Shown piece after piece: positions 1 through 9,417 of a stretch of DNA of 64,000 bases. The translations under genes and the position numbers were made by a program. The stretch spans positions 49,165 to 113,164 of the forward strand of contig CAIYQZ010000060.1 in the NCBI GenBank assembly GCA_903928495.1, given 5' to 3'. Origin of the DNA: an uncultured bacterium. GTDB lineage: Bacteria; Pseudomonadota; Gammaproteobacteria; Burkholderiales; Burkholderiaceae_C. Below the pieces are notes generated by a model. It did no database searches. It saw only the letters and a program-made list of their open reading frames with translations, and was not told where the DNA came from. Positions within the stretch are counted from its first letter, which is position 1. The number at the start of each line of letters is the position of its first letter.

Positions 1-273
1 CGCATCAAGGTGGTGGACACGCATGGCAAGCCCTTGACCCAGGGTCGTGCCTTGTTGCGCTACGTATGGAGCTGGCTGTGGTTTGTGCCCCCGCTGCTGT
101 GTGCCTGGCTGTTTGAGCTGGACGGCCCGAAATCCGGCGTGCTGGTGGTGGGCTGGGTGCTGGTGTGGGCCTTGTTGTCGCGTTTTCATCCACAGCGGCA
201 ATACCTCCATGACGTGCTGGCCGGCACACGCCTGGTGCCATCGAACACCGATGCCGGTCGGCTGAGCGCTTAA
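1..273 (+). CDS. RDD family membrane protein (3' part only)
   Basis: The frame is open from the first base of the window (RIKVVDTHGKPL...), so the true start lies to the left. The visible 90 residues hold two hydrophobic segments (roughly YVWSWLWFVPPLLCAWLFEL and VLVVGWVLVWALL). They end in a short tail with QYLHDVLAGTRLV, which is the usual C-terminal signature of RDD-domain proteins (H-D-x-x-A-G-T). RDD proteins are small inner-membrane proteins of mostly unknown function, and some act in ion transport. It sits just upstream of dgkA on the same strand with a gap of about 35 bases, so co-transcription is possible. Confidence 0.8.
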   Translation, partial: RIKVVDTHGKPLTQGRALLRYVWSWLWFVPPLLCAWLFELDGPKSGVLVVGWVLVWALLSRFHPQRQYLHDVLAGTRLVPSNTDAGRLSA

Positions 274-308
274 GCACCGCACAAGTTGCAACCCACACAG
301 TGCATGAC

Positions 309-710
309 ATGAATTCACCCGCTGAACGCGATACCCCCGCCAATCCTCAAAAAGCCCGTCGCGGCATGCACCGTGTGTGGCACGCCTTCGGGTACTCGCT
401 GGCCGGGCTGAAGGCCGGCTGGCACGAAACCGCATTTCGGCAGGAAGCCATTTTGGCCGTGCTGCTGGTGCCAGCAGCCTTCTGGCTGGGTAATGGCTGG
501 CTGGAAACTGCCGCGCTGGCGGGCACTGTGCTGCTGGTGATGGTGGTCGAGTTGCTGAACACGGGCATTGAATCCGCCATTGACCGCATCGGCCCCGAAT
601 GGCATGACCTCTCCAAGCGCGCCAAAGACATGGGCAGCGCCGCCGTGTTGCTGAGCCTCTTGCTGTGCGCGGGCACTTGGGTGGGCGCTCTGTGGGCCCG
701 GTTTGCCTGA
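309..710 (+). CDS. dgkA: Diacylglycerol kinase (DgkA)
   Basis: A small integral inner-membrane kinase of about 133 residues that phosphorylates diacylglycerol to phosphatidic acid, recycling the lipid by-product of envelope glucan and LPS modification. Visible signatures are the conserved block ELLNTGIESAIDRI, followed by HDLSKRAKDMGSAAVLLSLL, both diagnostic of the prokaryotic DgkA family. Three hydrophobic helices are apparent. The E. coli protein is 122 residues; the extra length here is a hydrophilic N-terminal extension. The start is taken at the ATG at 309; the ORF track uses an in-frame GTG at 300. Confidence 0.93.
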   Translation: MNSPAERDTPANPQKARRGMHRVWHAFGYSLAGLKAGWHETAFRQEAILAVLLVPAAFWLGNGWLETAALAGTVLLVMVVELLNTGIESAIDRIGPEWHDLSKRAKDMGSAAVLLSLLLCAGTWVGALWARFA

Positions 711-716
711 CGCTGA

Positions 717-1319
717 ATGCCAAACATGACGCCTTCACCCACTTTTTCTCTGTGTGTCTATTGCGGCTCGCGCCCTGGAAATGACGTCCTGTTCACCGAC
801 GTCGCCACCCAAGTAGGCCACTGGATTGGGGAGCGTGGCGGTGCGCTTGTCTACGGCGGGGGCAACAACGGCCTGATGGGCACCGTGGCCCACGCCACGC
901 TGGAAGCAGGCGGAACGATGGTGGGCGTGATACCTCAGGCGCTGGTGGACAAAGAATGCGCCAACCATGCCTGCACCGAGCTGCACGTGGTGGCCAACAT
1001 GCACGAGCGCAAAGCACTGATGGCCGAACGCGCAGACGCGTTTTTGGCTCTCCCCGGCGGCATCGGCACGTTTGAAGAACTGTTTGAGGTGTGGGCCTGG
1101 CGGCAACTGGGCTATCACCAGAAACCCATTGGCCTGCTGAATGTGGCCGGTTATTACGACGGCTTGGTGCAGTTTCTGGAGCACACAGTCAATGCCGGGT
1201 TTGTAGGCCCTTGGCAAATGGACTTGCTCCATGTTGGCAGCGACGCTACCCGCCTGCTGCCCCAGTTGGTGCAAGCCGGCGGTTTCGGCTCCGCCGAGGG
1301 CTTGCGCGAGCGGCTCTAG
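717..1319 (+). CDS. LOG family protein (TIGR00730-type nucleotide 5'-monophosphate phosphoribohydrolase)
   Basis: A 200-residue Rossmann-fold protein. It shows CVYCGSRPG near the N-terminus, YGGGNNGLMG, and the family motif PGGIGTFEELFE, which forms the nucleotide-binding and catalytic site of LOG (lysine decarboxylase-like) proteins. Characterised members hydrolyse cytokinin riboside monophosphates or other nucleoside monophosphates to base and ribose 5-phosphate. The bacterial substrate is usually unknown. It begins only a few bases after dgkA, suggesting one transcript. A second in-frame ATG lies three codons downstream (726), so the exact start is uncertain. Confidence 0.9.
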   Translation: MPNMTPSPTFSLCVYCGSRPGNDVLFTDVATQVGHWIGERGGALVYGGGNNGLMGTVAHATLEAGGTMVGVIPQALVDKECANHACTELHVVANMHERKALMAERADAFLALPGGIGTFEELFEVWAWRQLGYHQKPIGLLNVAGYYDGLVQFLEHTVNAGFVGPWQMDLLHVGSDATRLLPQLVQAGGFGSAEGLRERL

Positions 1320-1344
1320 AGCGCTGAAGCGCCGGGCCGACGAA

Positions 1345-1776
<432 letters not shown>

Positions 1777-1795
1777 TCAACACCCCTTCAGCCAT

Positions 1796-2806
1796 ATGTA
1801 CGACCTGCCCGCCCACACACCCATCACCCTCGTCCACCGAGGCGGACACCCCGAGCTGGTGCATTACGGCTCTGTGGCGGTGTGCGATGCAACGGGCCGC
1901 GTGCTGGCAGCGACCGGAGATGTGTTGTCGCCCATGTTCACCCGTTCGGCGCTCAAACCGTTTCAGGCCATGCCGCTGATTGCCCGGTTTGCGGAGCGCT
2001 ACCAGCTGACCGATGCCGACGTGGCACTGCTGTGCGCCAGCCACAACGGTGAGCCTGACCACACCCAGCGCGTGGCAAACCTGCTGTCCAAAGCAGGGGC
2101 TGACGACACCGCGCTGGCCTGCGGCAGCCACCTGCCCTACTTCTACAGCACCAACAACATCTCGCCCGAAACTGGCGCGGTGTTTGGCCGCCTGCACCAC
2201 AACTGCTCGGGCAAACACACCGGCATGTTGCTGCTGGCTGCCGCATTGGGCGAACGCATGACCGGCTACCTGAACACCGACCACCCCGTGCAGCAGGCCA
2301 TCACGGCCAGCGTGAGCCACTTCACCGGCGTGCCGCCGGAGAAACTGGTGCGCGGCACCGACGGCTGCAGCGCCCCCAACCACGCCGTGCCCCTGCCCGC
2401 GCTGGCCACCGCGTTTGCCCGGCTTACCCTGGCCGAGCCCGATGCCGAGTACGGCACAGGCCCGAAGCGTGTGGCCCAGGCCATGTGCGCCCACCCCGAG
2501 ATGGTCAGCGGTCAAGGTCGAAACGACCTGACCCTGGCCCGTGCTGGCAGGGGTGACTGGGTGTGCAAAGTGGGTGCAGACGGCGTGCAGGCCATCGCCA
2601 GCCGCAGCCGGGGTATCGCCCTGGCCGCCAAGGTGAGCGATGGCAACCTGAAAGCGCTGATGGTGGCAGTGGTCAGCGTGTTGGAGCAACTGGGCTGGCT
2701 GGACGCCGAGGCACGCGCCGCCCTGGCAGAGTTCACACCGCCGCCCATGAAAAATGCTGCCGGGCTGGAGGTGGGGCAAATGGTGCCGGTGGTGAAGCTG
2801 GCCTGA
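1796..2806 (+). CDS. L-asparaginase, rhizobial AnsA-type family (PF06089)
   Basis: A 336-residue protein of the Rhizobium-type asparaginase family (serine-beta-lactamase-like fold). This family is unrelated to the classical bacterial asparaginases I and II. The S-x-x-K catalytic motif appears in FTRSALKPFQ, and the conserved block LHHNCSGKHTGML contains the family cysteine/lysine region; VRGTDGCSAPNHAVPL is also typical. It would hydrolyse asparagine to aspartate and ammonia in the cytoplasm; no signal peptide is seen. The gene lies on the strand opposite to both neighbours, between PII and nadE, and converges on nadE with a 14-base gap. A second, structurally unrelated asparaginase is encoded at 19.9 kb. 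Confidence 0.9.
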   Translation: MYDLPAHTPITLVHRGGHPELVHYGSVAVCDATGRVLAATGDVLSPMFTRSALKPFQAMPLIARFAERYQLTDADVALLCASHNGEPDHTQRVANLLSKAGADDTALACGSHLPYFYSTNNISPETGAVFGRLHHNCSGKHTGMLLLAAALGERMTGYLNTDHPVQQAITASVSHFTGVPPEKLVRGTDGCSAPNHAVPLPALATAFARLTLAEPDAEYGTGPKRVAQAMCAHPEMVSGQGRNDLTLARAGRGDWVCKVGADGVQAIASRSRGIALAAKVSDGNLKALMVAVVSVLEQLGWLDAEARAALAEFTPPPMKNAAGLEVGQMVPVVKLA

Positions 2807-2820
2807 CCCTTGGGTTTGCG

Positions 2821-4512
2821 TCAGCCCCGGTACTTGCTGGTGATGGGGTAACGCCAGTCTTTGCCAAAGCTGCGGTGCGTCACCCGGATGCCCACCGGCG
2901 ACTGGCGGCGTTTGTATTCGTTCAGCCTGATCAGGCGGGTCACCTTGTCCACATCGGCCTGGGCGTAGCCAGCGGCGACTATTGCCGAGGGCTGCTCGTC
3001 GTTCTCCATGTAGCGCTGGATGATGGCGTCAAGTACCTCGTACTCGGGCAGGCTGTCCTGGTCTTTCTGGTCGGGGCGCAGTTCGGCGCTGGGCGGGCGG
3101 GTGATGATGCGCTCAGGGATCGGGTTGGTCCCCGTGCCATAGGGGTCGTTGGCATTGCGCCACCACGCCAGTTTGAACACCATGGTTTTCACCACGTCTT
3201 TGATGACGGCAAATCCACCCGCCATGTCGCCGTAGAGCGTGCAGTAGCCGGTGGCCATTTCGCTCTTGTTGCCGGTGGTCAGCACGATGCTGCCGAACTT
3301 GTTGCTCAAGGCCATGAGCAGCGTCCCACGGATGCGGGCCTGCAAGTTCTCTTCGGTCGTGTCTTCAGCCAGGCCCGCAAAGTCGGTGGCCAGGCTGGCC
3401 TTGAAGGCCTCGAATTCGGGTGCGATGTTGATTTCCTGATAGCGCACACCCAGTCGGGCTGCCATGTCGCGCGCGTCGATCCAACTGATGTCGGCCGTGT
3501 AGGGCGACGGCATCATCACCGCCCTCACCTTGTCAGCCCCCAGTGCGTCCACCGCAATGGCCAGCACCAGGGCCGAATCGATGCCGCCCGACAGCCCCAG
3601 CAGCGCGCCGGGGAAGCCGTTTTTGCCCACGTAGTCGCGTACGCCCAGCACCAGGGCGTGCCACAAATCGGCTTCCAGGCTGTGTTCAGCGGCCACAGGA
3701 CCTGATATTTGTGTAGCTAACTCATCAATATCGACGAGCGCTAGAGGCATATTTTCTTTAAAACTCTCAGCACGCAGCGCCACCGAGCCGTCGGCGTTCA
3801 GCGCGAAGCTGCGGCCCTCAAACACAATTTCATCTTGCCCACCCACCAGGTGGGCGTACACCAGCGGCAGGCCGGTGGCGGCCACGCGCTGGCGCATGGC
3901 GTCTTCGCGCTCACTGCCCTTGCCGGTGTGGAACGGCGACGCGTTGATGACCACCAGCGCCTGCGCCCCGTCCTGGCGGGCGGCTTCGGCGGGGCCGTCA
4001 AACCACGCGTCTTCGCAAATCAGCAGGCCGCAGCGCAGGACTTCACCTTCCGCATTCGGCACCTCGAACACGCAGGGCGACTGGCCCGGCGTGAAGTAGC
4101 GGCGCTCGTCGAACACCTGGTAGTTGGGCAATTCCTGCTTGGCGTAGGTGTGCAGCTTGTCGCCGTGCCGCAGCACGGTGGCAGCGTTGTACAGGCGGGG
4201 CACCGACACGCTGCGGGTGCGCACCGTGCCCCCGTCCAGCGACCGGGCCGGGTGCCCCACCACCAGCGTGAGGCCTGTCAACCCGGCGGTCCCCAAGGCC
4301 ACGTGTTCCAAGGCATCATCACAGGCATCCAGAAAGCCGGGGCGCAAAAACAGGTCTTCGGCGGCGTAGCCACACAGCGCGAGTTCGGGCGTCACCAGCA
4401 AGTCAGCCCCCTGGGCGTGCGCGGCGATGGCAGCGTCCACCACGCGGCGGGCGTTGCCGGCCAAATCACCCACCACAAAGTTCAACTGGGCCAGACAGAG
4501 TTTGAAGGTCAT
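2821..4512 (-). CDS. nadE: Glutamine-dependent NAD+ synthase
   Basis: A two-domain enzyme of 563 residues that makes NAD from deamido-NAD, ATP and glutamine-derived ammonia. The N-terminal nitrilase-type glutaminase domain (about 1-245) shows the Glu (TPELALCGY), Lys (KQELPNYQVF) and Cys (LLICEDAWFDG) of its catalytic triad. The C-terminal synthetase domain has the P-loop GLSGGIDSALVLAIA and TTGNKSEMATGYCTLYGDMAGG. The linker between the domains is encoded by an AT-rich stretch that matches the palindromic repeat family of this window, read in frame (see repeat at 3704-3760). The ATG overlaps head-to-head with the proposed ATG of the divergent DUF482 gene. Confidence 0.96.
   Translation of the reverse strand: MTFKLCLAQLNFVVGDLAGNARRVVDAAIAAHAQGADLLVTPELALCGYAAEDLFLRPGFLDACDDALEHVALGTAGLTGLTLVVGHPARSLDGGTVRTRSVSVPRLYNAATVLRHGDKLHTYAKQELPNYQVFDERRYFTPGQSPCVFEVPNAEGEVLRCGLLICEDAWFDGPAEAARQDGAQALVVINASPFHTGKGSEREDAMRQRVAATGLPLVYAHLVGGQDEIVFEGRSFALNADGSVALRAESFKENMPLALVDIDELATQISGPVAAEHSLEADLWHALVLGVRDYVGKNGFPGALLGLSGGIDSALVLAIAVDALGADKVRAVMMPSPYTADISWIDARDMAARLGVRYQEINIAPEFEAFKASLATDFAGLAEDTTEENLQARIRGTLLMALSNKFGSIVLTTGNKSEMATGYCTLYGDMAGGFAVIKDVVKTMVFKLAWWRNANDPYGTGTNPIPERIITRPPSAELRPDQKDQDSLPEYEVLDAIIQRYMENDEQPSAIVAAGYAQADVDKVTRLIRLNEYKRRQSPVGIRVTHRSFGKDWRYPITSKYRG
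3704..3760. repeat. Palindromic repeat copy inside nadE (interdomain linker)
   Basis: On the + strand the block reads TAGCTAACTCATCAATATC, then GAGCGCTAGAGGCATATTTT. This matches the order TAGCTA / AATATC / AAGCGCT / GAGGCA / TTTT seen in other copies. The stretch is clearly richer in A+T than the rest of the gene. Relative to the nadE coding strand it is inverted. The reading frame is kept and encodes roughly KENMPLALVDIDELATQIS between the glutaminase and synthetase domains. Identified by eye; boundaries are approximate. Confidence 0.6.
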
Positions 4513-5740
4513 GAAAACAAGTAATGAATGGGTGCAAAACGATTATGTCATCCGGGTTTTGGCCCACCCCGCTGAAGTGACAGCCGCGCAGTGGGCGTTG
4601 CTGCTTGCTGCAGAGGCAGATCAGGGGCGCGATGCCATGCCTTTCGTCACGCCCGAATACATGGCCGCCCTGCAAGACAGCGGCAGCGCCACACCGGCCA
4701 CTGGCTGGACCCTGCAACTGGTGACGGCGTGGCAAGGGTCTGCGCTCTGCGCGGCAGCTGCGCTGTACATCAAGCCCCATTCGTACGGGGAGTATGTGTT
4801 CGACTGGGCGTGGGCCGACGCTTACGCCCGCCACGGGCTGGCCTACTGCCCAAAGGCCGTGGTGGCAGTGCCTTTCACGCCCGTGCCCGGCCCGCGACTG
4901 CTGGCAGTGGATGCCACCGCCCGCCACGCACTGATGGCGGCACTGGTGCAAACCTGTGAAGTACAACACCTGTCTTCATTGCACATGCTGTTTGGCCACC
5001 CAGCCGACGTGGCTGCCGCCCATGCCGCCGGGCTGATGCTGCGGCATACCGTGCAGTTCCACTGGACCAACCGCACACCCGAGCCCTACCGGGACTTTGA
5101 CGACTTTCTGGCCAGCCTGAGCCAGGACAAGCGCAAGAAAATCCGGCAGGAACGCCGCAAAGTGGCCGATGCGGGCGTGCGCTTTCGCACGCTGGAAGGC
5201 CGCGCCATCACCGAGCAAGATTGGGACTTTTTTTACCGCTGCTACGAGCGCACCTATCTCGAACACGGCAACGCGCCGTATTTAAGCCGCGCCTTTTTTG
5301 CCCAACTGGCCGACACCCAGCCCGACAACTGGGTGCTGTTTGTGGCTGAAACCGACCACCCGGTGGCCTGCAGCTTGATAGCTACGAACTCAATACCATC
5401 AAGCGGTGAGGAACAAAAACACATCGAAACCGAGCCTCGCGTGGCCTATGGCCGCTACTGGGGTGCACTGGAGCGGGTGGACTGCCTGCACTTCGAGGCC
5501 TGCTACTACCAACCCCTTGCCTGGTGCATGGCCAACGGCTTTGACCGGTTTGAAGGGGGCGCGCAGGGAGAGCACAAAATGGCCCGTGCCCTCATGCCAG
5601 TGCAAACCACCAGTGCGCACTGGCTTGCCCACCCAGCCTTTGCCGACGCCATTGACCGCTACCTGCAGCGCGAGGGCGAAGGTATGGCGCAGTACATGAA
5701 TGAGCTGGAATCGCGATCGCCGTTTCGACGAGTGGGGTGA
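4511..5740 (+). CDS. FemAB-like / GNAT-fold protein of the DUF482 family (PF04339)
   Basis: A protein of about 409 residues of the peptidoglycan-related FemAB-like family found across proteobacteria, with no established reaction. Diagnostic segments are SQDKRKKIRQERRKV, YERTYLEHGNAPYLS, YGRYWGALERVDCLHFEACYYQPLAWCM and FEGGAQGEHKMARAL. Between the SLI strand and RVAYGRYWG there is an insertion of about 17 residues (NSIPSSGEEQKHIETEP), encoded by a copy of the palindromic repeat. The start is uncertain: the ATG at 4511 overlaps the start codon of divergent nadE, leaving no room for separate promoters, and an in-frame GTG at 4532 is an alternative. Confidence 0.85.
   Translation: MKTSNEWVQNDYVIRVLAHPAEVTAAQWALLLAAEADQGRDAMPFVTPEYMAALQDSGSATPATGWTLQLVTAWQGSALCAAAALYIKPHSYGEYVFDWAWADAYARHGLAYCPKAVVAVPFTPVPGPRLLAVDATARHALMAALVQTCEVQHLSSLHMLFGHPADVAAAHAAGLMLRHTVQFHWTNRTPEPYRDFDDFLASLSQDKRKKIRQERRKVADAGVRFRTLEGRAITEQDWDFFYRCYERTYLEHGNAPYLSRAFFAQLADTQPDNWVLFVAETDHPVACSLIATNSIPSSGEEQKHIETEPRVAYGRYWGALERVDCLHFEACYYQPLAWCMANGFDRFEGGAQGEHKMARALMPVQTTSAHWLAHPAFADAIDRYLQREGEGMAQYMNELESRSPFRRVG
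5374..5420. repeat. Palindromic repeat copy inside the DUF482 gene
   Basis: The + strand reads TGATAGCTACGAACTCAATACCATCAAGCGGTGAGGAACAAAAAC. This is the repeat in forward orientation (TAGCTA / AATAC / CATCAAGCG / GAGG / AAAAA). It is in frame and encodes roughly IATNSIPSSGEEQKH, a segment that I expect to be absent from homologues. Boundaries are approximate. Confidence 0.65.
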
Positions 5741-5830
5741 CACGGTGCGGCTGTGTTCGGCAGCGCACAGACGTGGCACTGAAAAGGCACGTGCTTTAAT
5801 GAAGCACACTGTTTTGAAGCACCCCGCGCC

Positions 5831-6418
5831 ATGCAACGCACCATTTTCAACACCCCCATCGTCAACACGGTTCTGAAGGCGTTCTCCATCACCTTCCTGC
5901 GCTTGACCGGTTGGAGGGTGGAAGGACATCTGCCCCCAGAGGCACACAAAAGCGTGCTGATTGCCGCCCCTCATACCAGCAACTGGGACTTGCCCTACAC
6001 CCTGATGGTGGCGTTTGCATTGGGTCTGCAGGTGCGGTGGATGGGCAAAAGCAACATCTTCCGCTTCCCGTTTGGGGGCGTCATGCGCTGGCTGGGTGGC
6101 ATATCGGTCAACCGGGAACAGTCCACCAACCTGGTGGCGGCGTCGGCAGACAGCATTCGGCAGGCCAGCGGCCCCCTGCAACTCATCGTGCCACCGGAGG
6201 GCACGCGCAGCAAAACCCGCTACTGGAAAACCGGGTTTTATTACATCGCCTTGGGCGCGGGTGTGCCCATCGTGATGGCTTACATGGACTACGCCAACAA
6301 GCGCAGCGGCCTGGGCCCGATCTTCAAGCCCACGGGCGACATCGAGCGCGACATGGCCGACATCAAGGCCTTCTACGCCCCCTTCAAGGGCAAAAACGCG
6401 CAGCAGTTCGAAACCTGA
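5831..6418 (+). CDS. Lysophospholipid acyltransferase family protein (PlsC-like)
   Basis: A 195-residue acyltransferase carrying the glycerolipid acyltransferase H-x4-D catalytic motif in PHTSNWDLPY, the substrate-binding block GGISVNREQ, and the PPEGTRSK motif. Members transfer acyl groups to lysophospholipids or similar acceptors at the inner membrane. This short type, often annotated 1-acyl-sn-glycerol-3-phosphate acyltransferase, has no proven substrate. It stands alone between the DUF482 gene and a convergent symporter gene. Confidence 0.88.
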   Translation: MQRTIFNTPIVNTVLKAFSITFLRLTGWRVEGHLPPEAHKSVLIAAPHTSNWDLPYTLMVAFALGLQVRWMGKSNIFRFPFGGVMRWLGGISVNREQSTNLVAASADSIRQASGPLQLIVPPEGTRSKTRYWKTGFYYIALGAGVPIVMAYMDYANKRSGLGPIFKPTGDIERDMADIKAFYAPFKGKNAQQFET

Positions 6419-6441
6419 CGCAGCACGCGGGCTGCCGCGGC

Positions 6442-8547
6442 TCAGCGCGCCCGGTTGCGCGGATAGCGCATGTACTCCACCAGGGCCTGTACCCTGGGCG
6501 GCGGCGGTGGGGTGATCCAACTGACGATCCAGATCACCGCAAAACCCAGCGGCACCCCGAACACCCCGGCTGAAATGGGTTGAATGCCCCACCACAACCG
6601 CACCGGCCCCTGCACCCCAAACACCTCTCGCAGCCAGGGCTGGGTGGTCACCATATAGTAAAACGTGATGCCCAGGCCCGCCACCATGCCCAGCGACGCC
6701 GCGACACCGGTGGCCCGCTTCCAGAAAATACCCATCGTCAATGCCGGGAAAAATGCCGCTGCCGCGAATGAAAACGCGGCAGACACCAGGAACAGAATGT
6801 CTGCTGGCTTCTGCGCAGCCACATAGGCCGCCGCCAGGGCCACCACCAGCAACAGCATTTTGGAAATGCTGACCCGGCGCGCCGTGCTGGCGTTGGGATC
6901 GATCATTTTGTAGTACAGGTCATGGCTCAGCGCATTGGCGATGGTCAGCAACAAACCGTCTGCGGTGGACAGCGCAGCGGCCAATCCACCCGCCGCCACC
7001 AGACCAGAAATGACATAGGGCAAGCCCGCAATCTCAGCCGTGGCCAGCACGATGATGTCTCCCCCAATGCTCATTTCGTTGAGTTGCAGCACGCCGTCGC
7101 GGTTGACATCGGTCAGTGTCAGCAGGCTGGGGTCGACCTTGTTCCATGCCGCCACCCACGACGGAAGCGCATCGAACGACGTCCCCACCAGCACATGGAA
7201 CACCTCGAACTTGACCAGCACCGCCAATGCTGGCGCGGTGAAATACAGCAACACAATGAACACCAGGGACCAGGTCACCGACTCTCGGGCCTGCTTCACG
7301 CTGGGCGTGGTGTAGTAGCGCACCAGAATGTGCGGCAACGCCGCAGTACCAACCATCAGACAGAACACCAGCGCCAGAAAGTTGCGTCGCGACAGCTCGT
7401 ACTCAGCCTGTTCGGCAGGCGTTCCATCCGGGTCACCGCTGAACTGCTGCGCCTGCGGCGGCATGCCATTGAGCGGCTTGGACTTGGTTTGCGCTTCGGC
7501 CAGCTCAGCCTGCCACAGCCGAACGGCGGTATCGGCGTCGCGGGGCAGGAGGGCCAGGGCCTTTTCGGCCGCAATTTGCTCGGTTTGTGTGGCCCGTTTG
7601 GCTTTGGCCTCTGCCACGCGGGCCATTGCGGCGGCACGGTCATCTGCCAAGGCACGCGCGGGTTCCACCAGCTTGGCACTCAGTGTGTCCACGCGTTCGA
7701 CGTACCACTGGCGAACCGCCTGCTCCTTGGGGTCGTTCGTCAGTTCCCTCTCTTTTGCAGAGATTTTTTCGAGCTGAAACCCATACACCACCTGTGGCAC
7801 AGGCACGCCGGTCTGCTTCACGCTAAGCCACACAACGGGCAACATGTAAGCCACGATGATGACCACGTACTGCGCCACCTGGGTCCAGGTCACAGCGCGC
7901 ATGCCACCCAGGAACGAACACACGAGGATGCCGCCCAGCCCCAGGAAAATACCCAGCTCAAAGGCCACACCGGTCAGCCGGGAAGTGATCAGCCCCACAC
8001 CGTAGATCTGGGCCACCAGGTAGGTGAACGAGCACAGAATGGCGGCACAAATGCCCAGCAAGCGCGGCCAGTTGCCGCCGTAACGCTCCCCGAGGAAATC
8101 AGCGATGGTGAATTGTCCGAACTTGCGCAGGTAAGGCGCCAGAAACAACGCCACCAGACAGTAACCACCCGACCACCCCATGATGAACGCCAAGCCGCTG
8201 TACCCGCTGAGGTACAAGGTGCCTGCCAGCCCCAGAAATGAGGCGGCAGACATCCAGTCTGCACCGGTGGCCATGCCGTTGTAGATGGCAGGAACCCGCC
8301 GACCCGCCACGTAGTACTCGGCAGCATCGGTCGTACGGCACATGATGCCTATGCCCGCATAGACAGCCATGGTTGAGAGCAGGAAGATGAAACCGATCCA
8401 ATCGCGGGACAACCCCACTTGCTCCGCCAGTGCCAGCAGCAGCACAAACCCCAAAAAAGCCAGCGTGTACCAGCCGTAGACACGGTTGAGCTGACGCCGG
8501 AACTGGACGCTCGCAGCTTCTTTTTCGCTGGCTTCGGTGTCAAACAT
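6442..8547 (-). CDS. Sodium:solute symporter (SSS family, VC_2705 subfamily)
   Basis: An inner-membrane Na+-coupled symporter of about 701 residues in the acetate/solute branch (ActP-like). The SSS core is clear: GRRVPAIYNGMATGADWMSAASFLGLAG, GGYCLVALFLAPYLRKFG and TVADFLGERYGG-like segments, and a later SGLVAAGGLAAALSTADGLLL. Residues about 258-380 form a long charged, helical, membrane-external insertion rich in Ala, Glu and Lys between two transmembrane helices. The start was chosen four bases after the DUF4212 stop codon; an upstream in-frame ATG at 8571 would overlap that gene. The small subunit upstream is the usual partner of this subfamily. The transported solute cannot be read from sequence. 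Confidence 0.92.
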   Translation of the reverse strand: MFDTEASEKEAASVQFRRQLNRVYGWYTLAFLGFVLLLALAEQVGLSRDWIGFIFLLSTMAVYAGIGIMCRTTDAAEYYVAGRRVPAIYNGMATGADWMSAASFLGLAGTLYLSGYSGLAFIMGWSGGYCLVALFLAPYLRKFGQFTIADFLGERYGGNWPRLLGICAAILCSFTYLVAQIYGVGLITSRLTGVAFELGIFLGLGGILVCSFLGGMRAVTWTQVAQYVVIIVAYMLPVVWLSVKQTGVPVPQVVYGFQLEKISAKERELTNDPKEQAVRQWYVERVDTLSAKLVEPARALADDRAAAMARVAEAKAKRATQTEQIAAEKALALLPRDADTAVRLWQAELAEAQTKSKPLNGMPPQAQQFSGDPDGTPAEQAEYELSRRNFLALVFCLMVGTAALPHILVRYYTTPSVKQARESVTWSLVFIVLLYFTAPALAVLVKFEVFHVLVGTSFDALPSWVAAWNKVDPSLLTLTDVNRDGVLQLNEMSIGGDIIVLATAEIAGLPYVISGLVAAGGLAAALSTADGLLLTIANALSHDLYYKMIDPNASTARRVSISKMLLLVVALAAAYVAAQKPADILFLVSAAFSFAAAAFFPALTMGIFWKRATGVAASLGMVAGLGITFYYMVTTQPWLREVFGVQGPVRLWWGIQPISAGVFGVPLGFAVIWIVSWITPPPPPRVQALVEYMRYPRNRAR

Positions 8548-8551
8548 GGCG

Positions 8552-8809
8552 TCAGTCCTCGCCCATGCCATGCGCTTCGTCCAGGCGTGCCATGGCGCGC
8601 GCGTACACCGCCACCAGCAACACGTACACGATGAGCGCCCCCTGAGCCCCTACCCAAAAACTGAAGGGCCAACCAAAGAAGTTGAAGCTCAGCTCCCTGG
8701 CAAAAAAAGCCACGCCAAACGTCACCGCAAACCACACCACCATCAAGCCGGCTGTCAACCGCAAGGTTCGGCGCCAGTAGGCACGCTGGTTGGGAGTTGT
8801 GTCGCTCAC
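8552..8809 (-). CDS. DUF4212 protein, small subunit of the sodium:solute symporter
   Basis: An 85-residue membrane protein with two transmembrane helices and the family core YWRRTLRLTAGLMVVWFAVTF ... FFGWPFSFWVGAQGALIVYVLLV. It is the conserved small companion (TIGR03647) of VC_2705-type symporters. The start is a GTG whose last two bases overlap the TGA of the upstream TPR gene (GTGA), which indicates translational coupling. The longer ORF in the track extends into the TPR gene and is not needed. Confidence 0.9.
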   Translation of the reverse strand: MSDTTPNQRAYWRRTLRLTAGLMVVWFAVTFGVAFFARELSFNFFGWPFSFWVGAQGALIVYVLLVAVYARAMARLDEAHGMGED

Positions 8810-9417
8810 GGGCGCACACCCGTCAGCTGGGCCACGACCGGCTCGAGGGCCATTGCCTGGCGCGGTGCAAAGGCCCTGAGTTGACCCAACCGTTGCGAGG
8901 CCTGCTCCGATTGACCGAGGGCGGCATGCAGTTGCACCAACCGTTCCAAACCATCGGCGCACAGGGGCTGGATTTCGGTTTGCCGCGTCCAGGCCGCCTC
9001 GGCTTCGGCATGTTTGCCCTGCTGGCACAGCACATCGCCCAACCCGAACCAGGCCAGGTCCATCCGGGGCGACGCGGCCAGCGCGTGGCGGAAGGCCTGC
9101 TCCGCACGGAACCAGTCACCCAACTGCTGCCAGGCGAACCCAGCATTGAAATGGTGGGCGGCATGACCCGGCAACACCTGCTGCAACGTCTGAAACTGCG
9201 CCGCCGCCTCTGCCCACCGGTTCAATGAACCCAACAGGTGGGCGCGCGTGGCCCACGCGTGCCAGACGGCCGATTGTGTGCGGGCATCGGGATTCAAGGG
9301 CGCAGCAGACAACCAGCCCTCCAGCAGATCCAAGGCCTGGAGGGTATGGCCCCGCCACAAGGCCAGGCGCCAACTCAATGCAGACAGACGCCAGCGCCAG
9401 GACGCCGCAGGCCCCAT
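8806..9417 (-). CDS. Tetratricopeptide-repeat protein
   Basis: A protein of about 203 residues made of helical TPR-like repeats, for example HHFNAGFAWQQLGDWFRAEQAFRHALAASPRMDLAWFGLGDVLCQQGKHAEAEAAW. No signal peptide or membrane segment is evident if translation starts at the ATG at 9417, which overlaps the stop of the upstream small membrane protein (TGATG); a GTG at 9420 is equally possible. It is coupled to DUF4212 downstream. A TPR gene beside this symporter pair suggests an assembly or scaffolding role, but that is inference. Confidence 0.75.
   Translation of the reverse strand: MGPAASWRWRLSALSWRLALWRGHTLQALDLLEGWLSAAPLNPDARTQSAVWHAWATRAHLLGSLNRWAEAAAQFQTLQQVLPGHAAHHFNAGFAWQQLGDWFRAEQAFRHALAASPRMDLAWFGLGDVLCQQGKHAEAEAAWTRQTEIQPLCADGLERLVQLHAALGQSEQASQRLGQLRAFAPRQAMALEPVVAQLTGVRP

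Noticed and set aside
6922-8241. 439-residue + strand ORF opposite the symporter gene
   Set aside because: Gln/His-rich shadow of a well-supported membrane protein gene.
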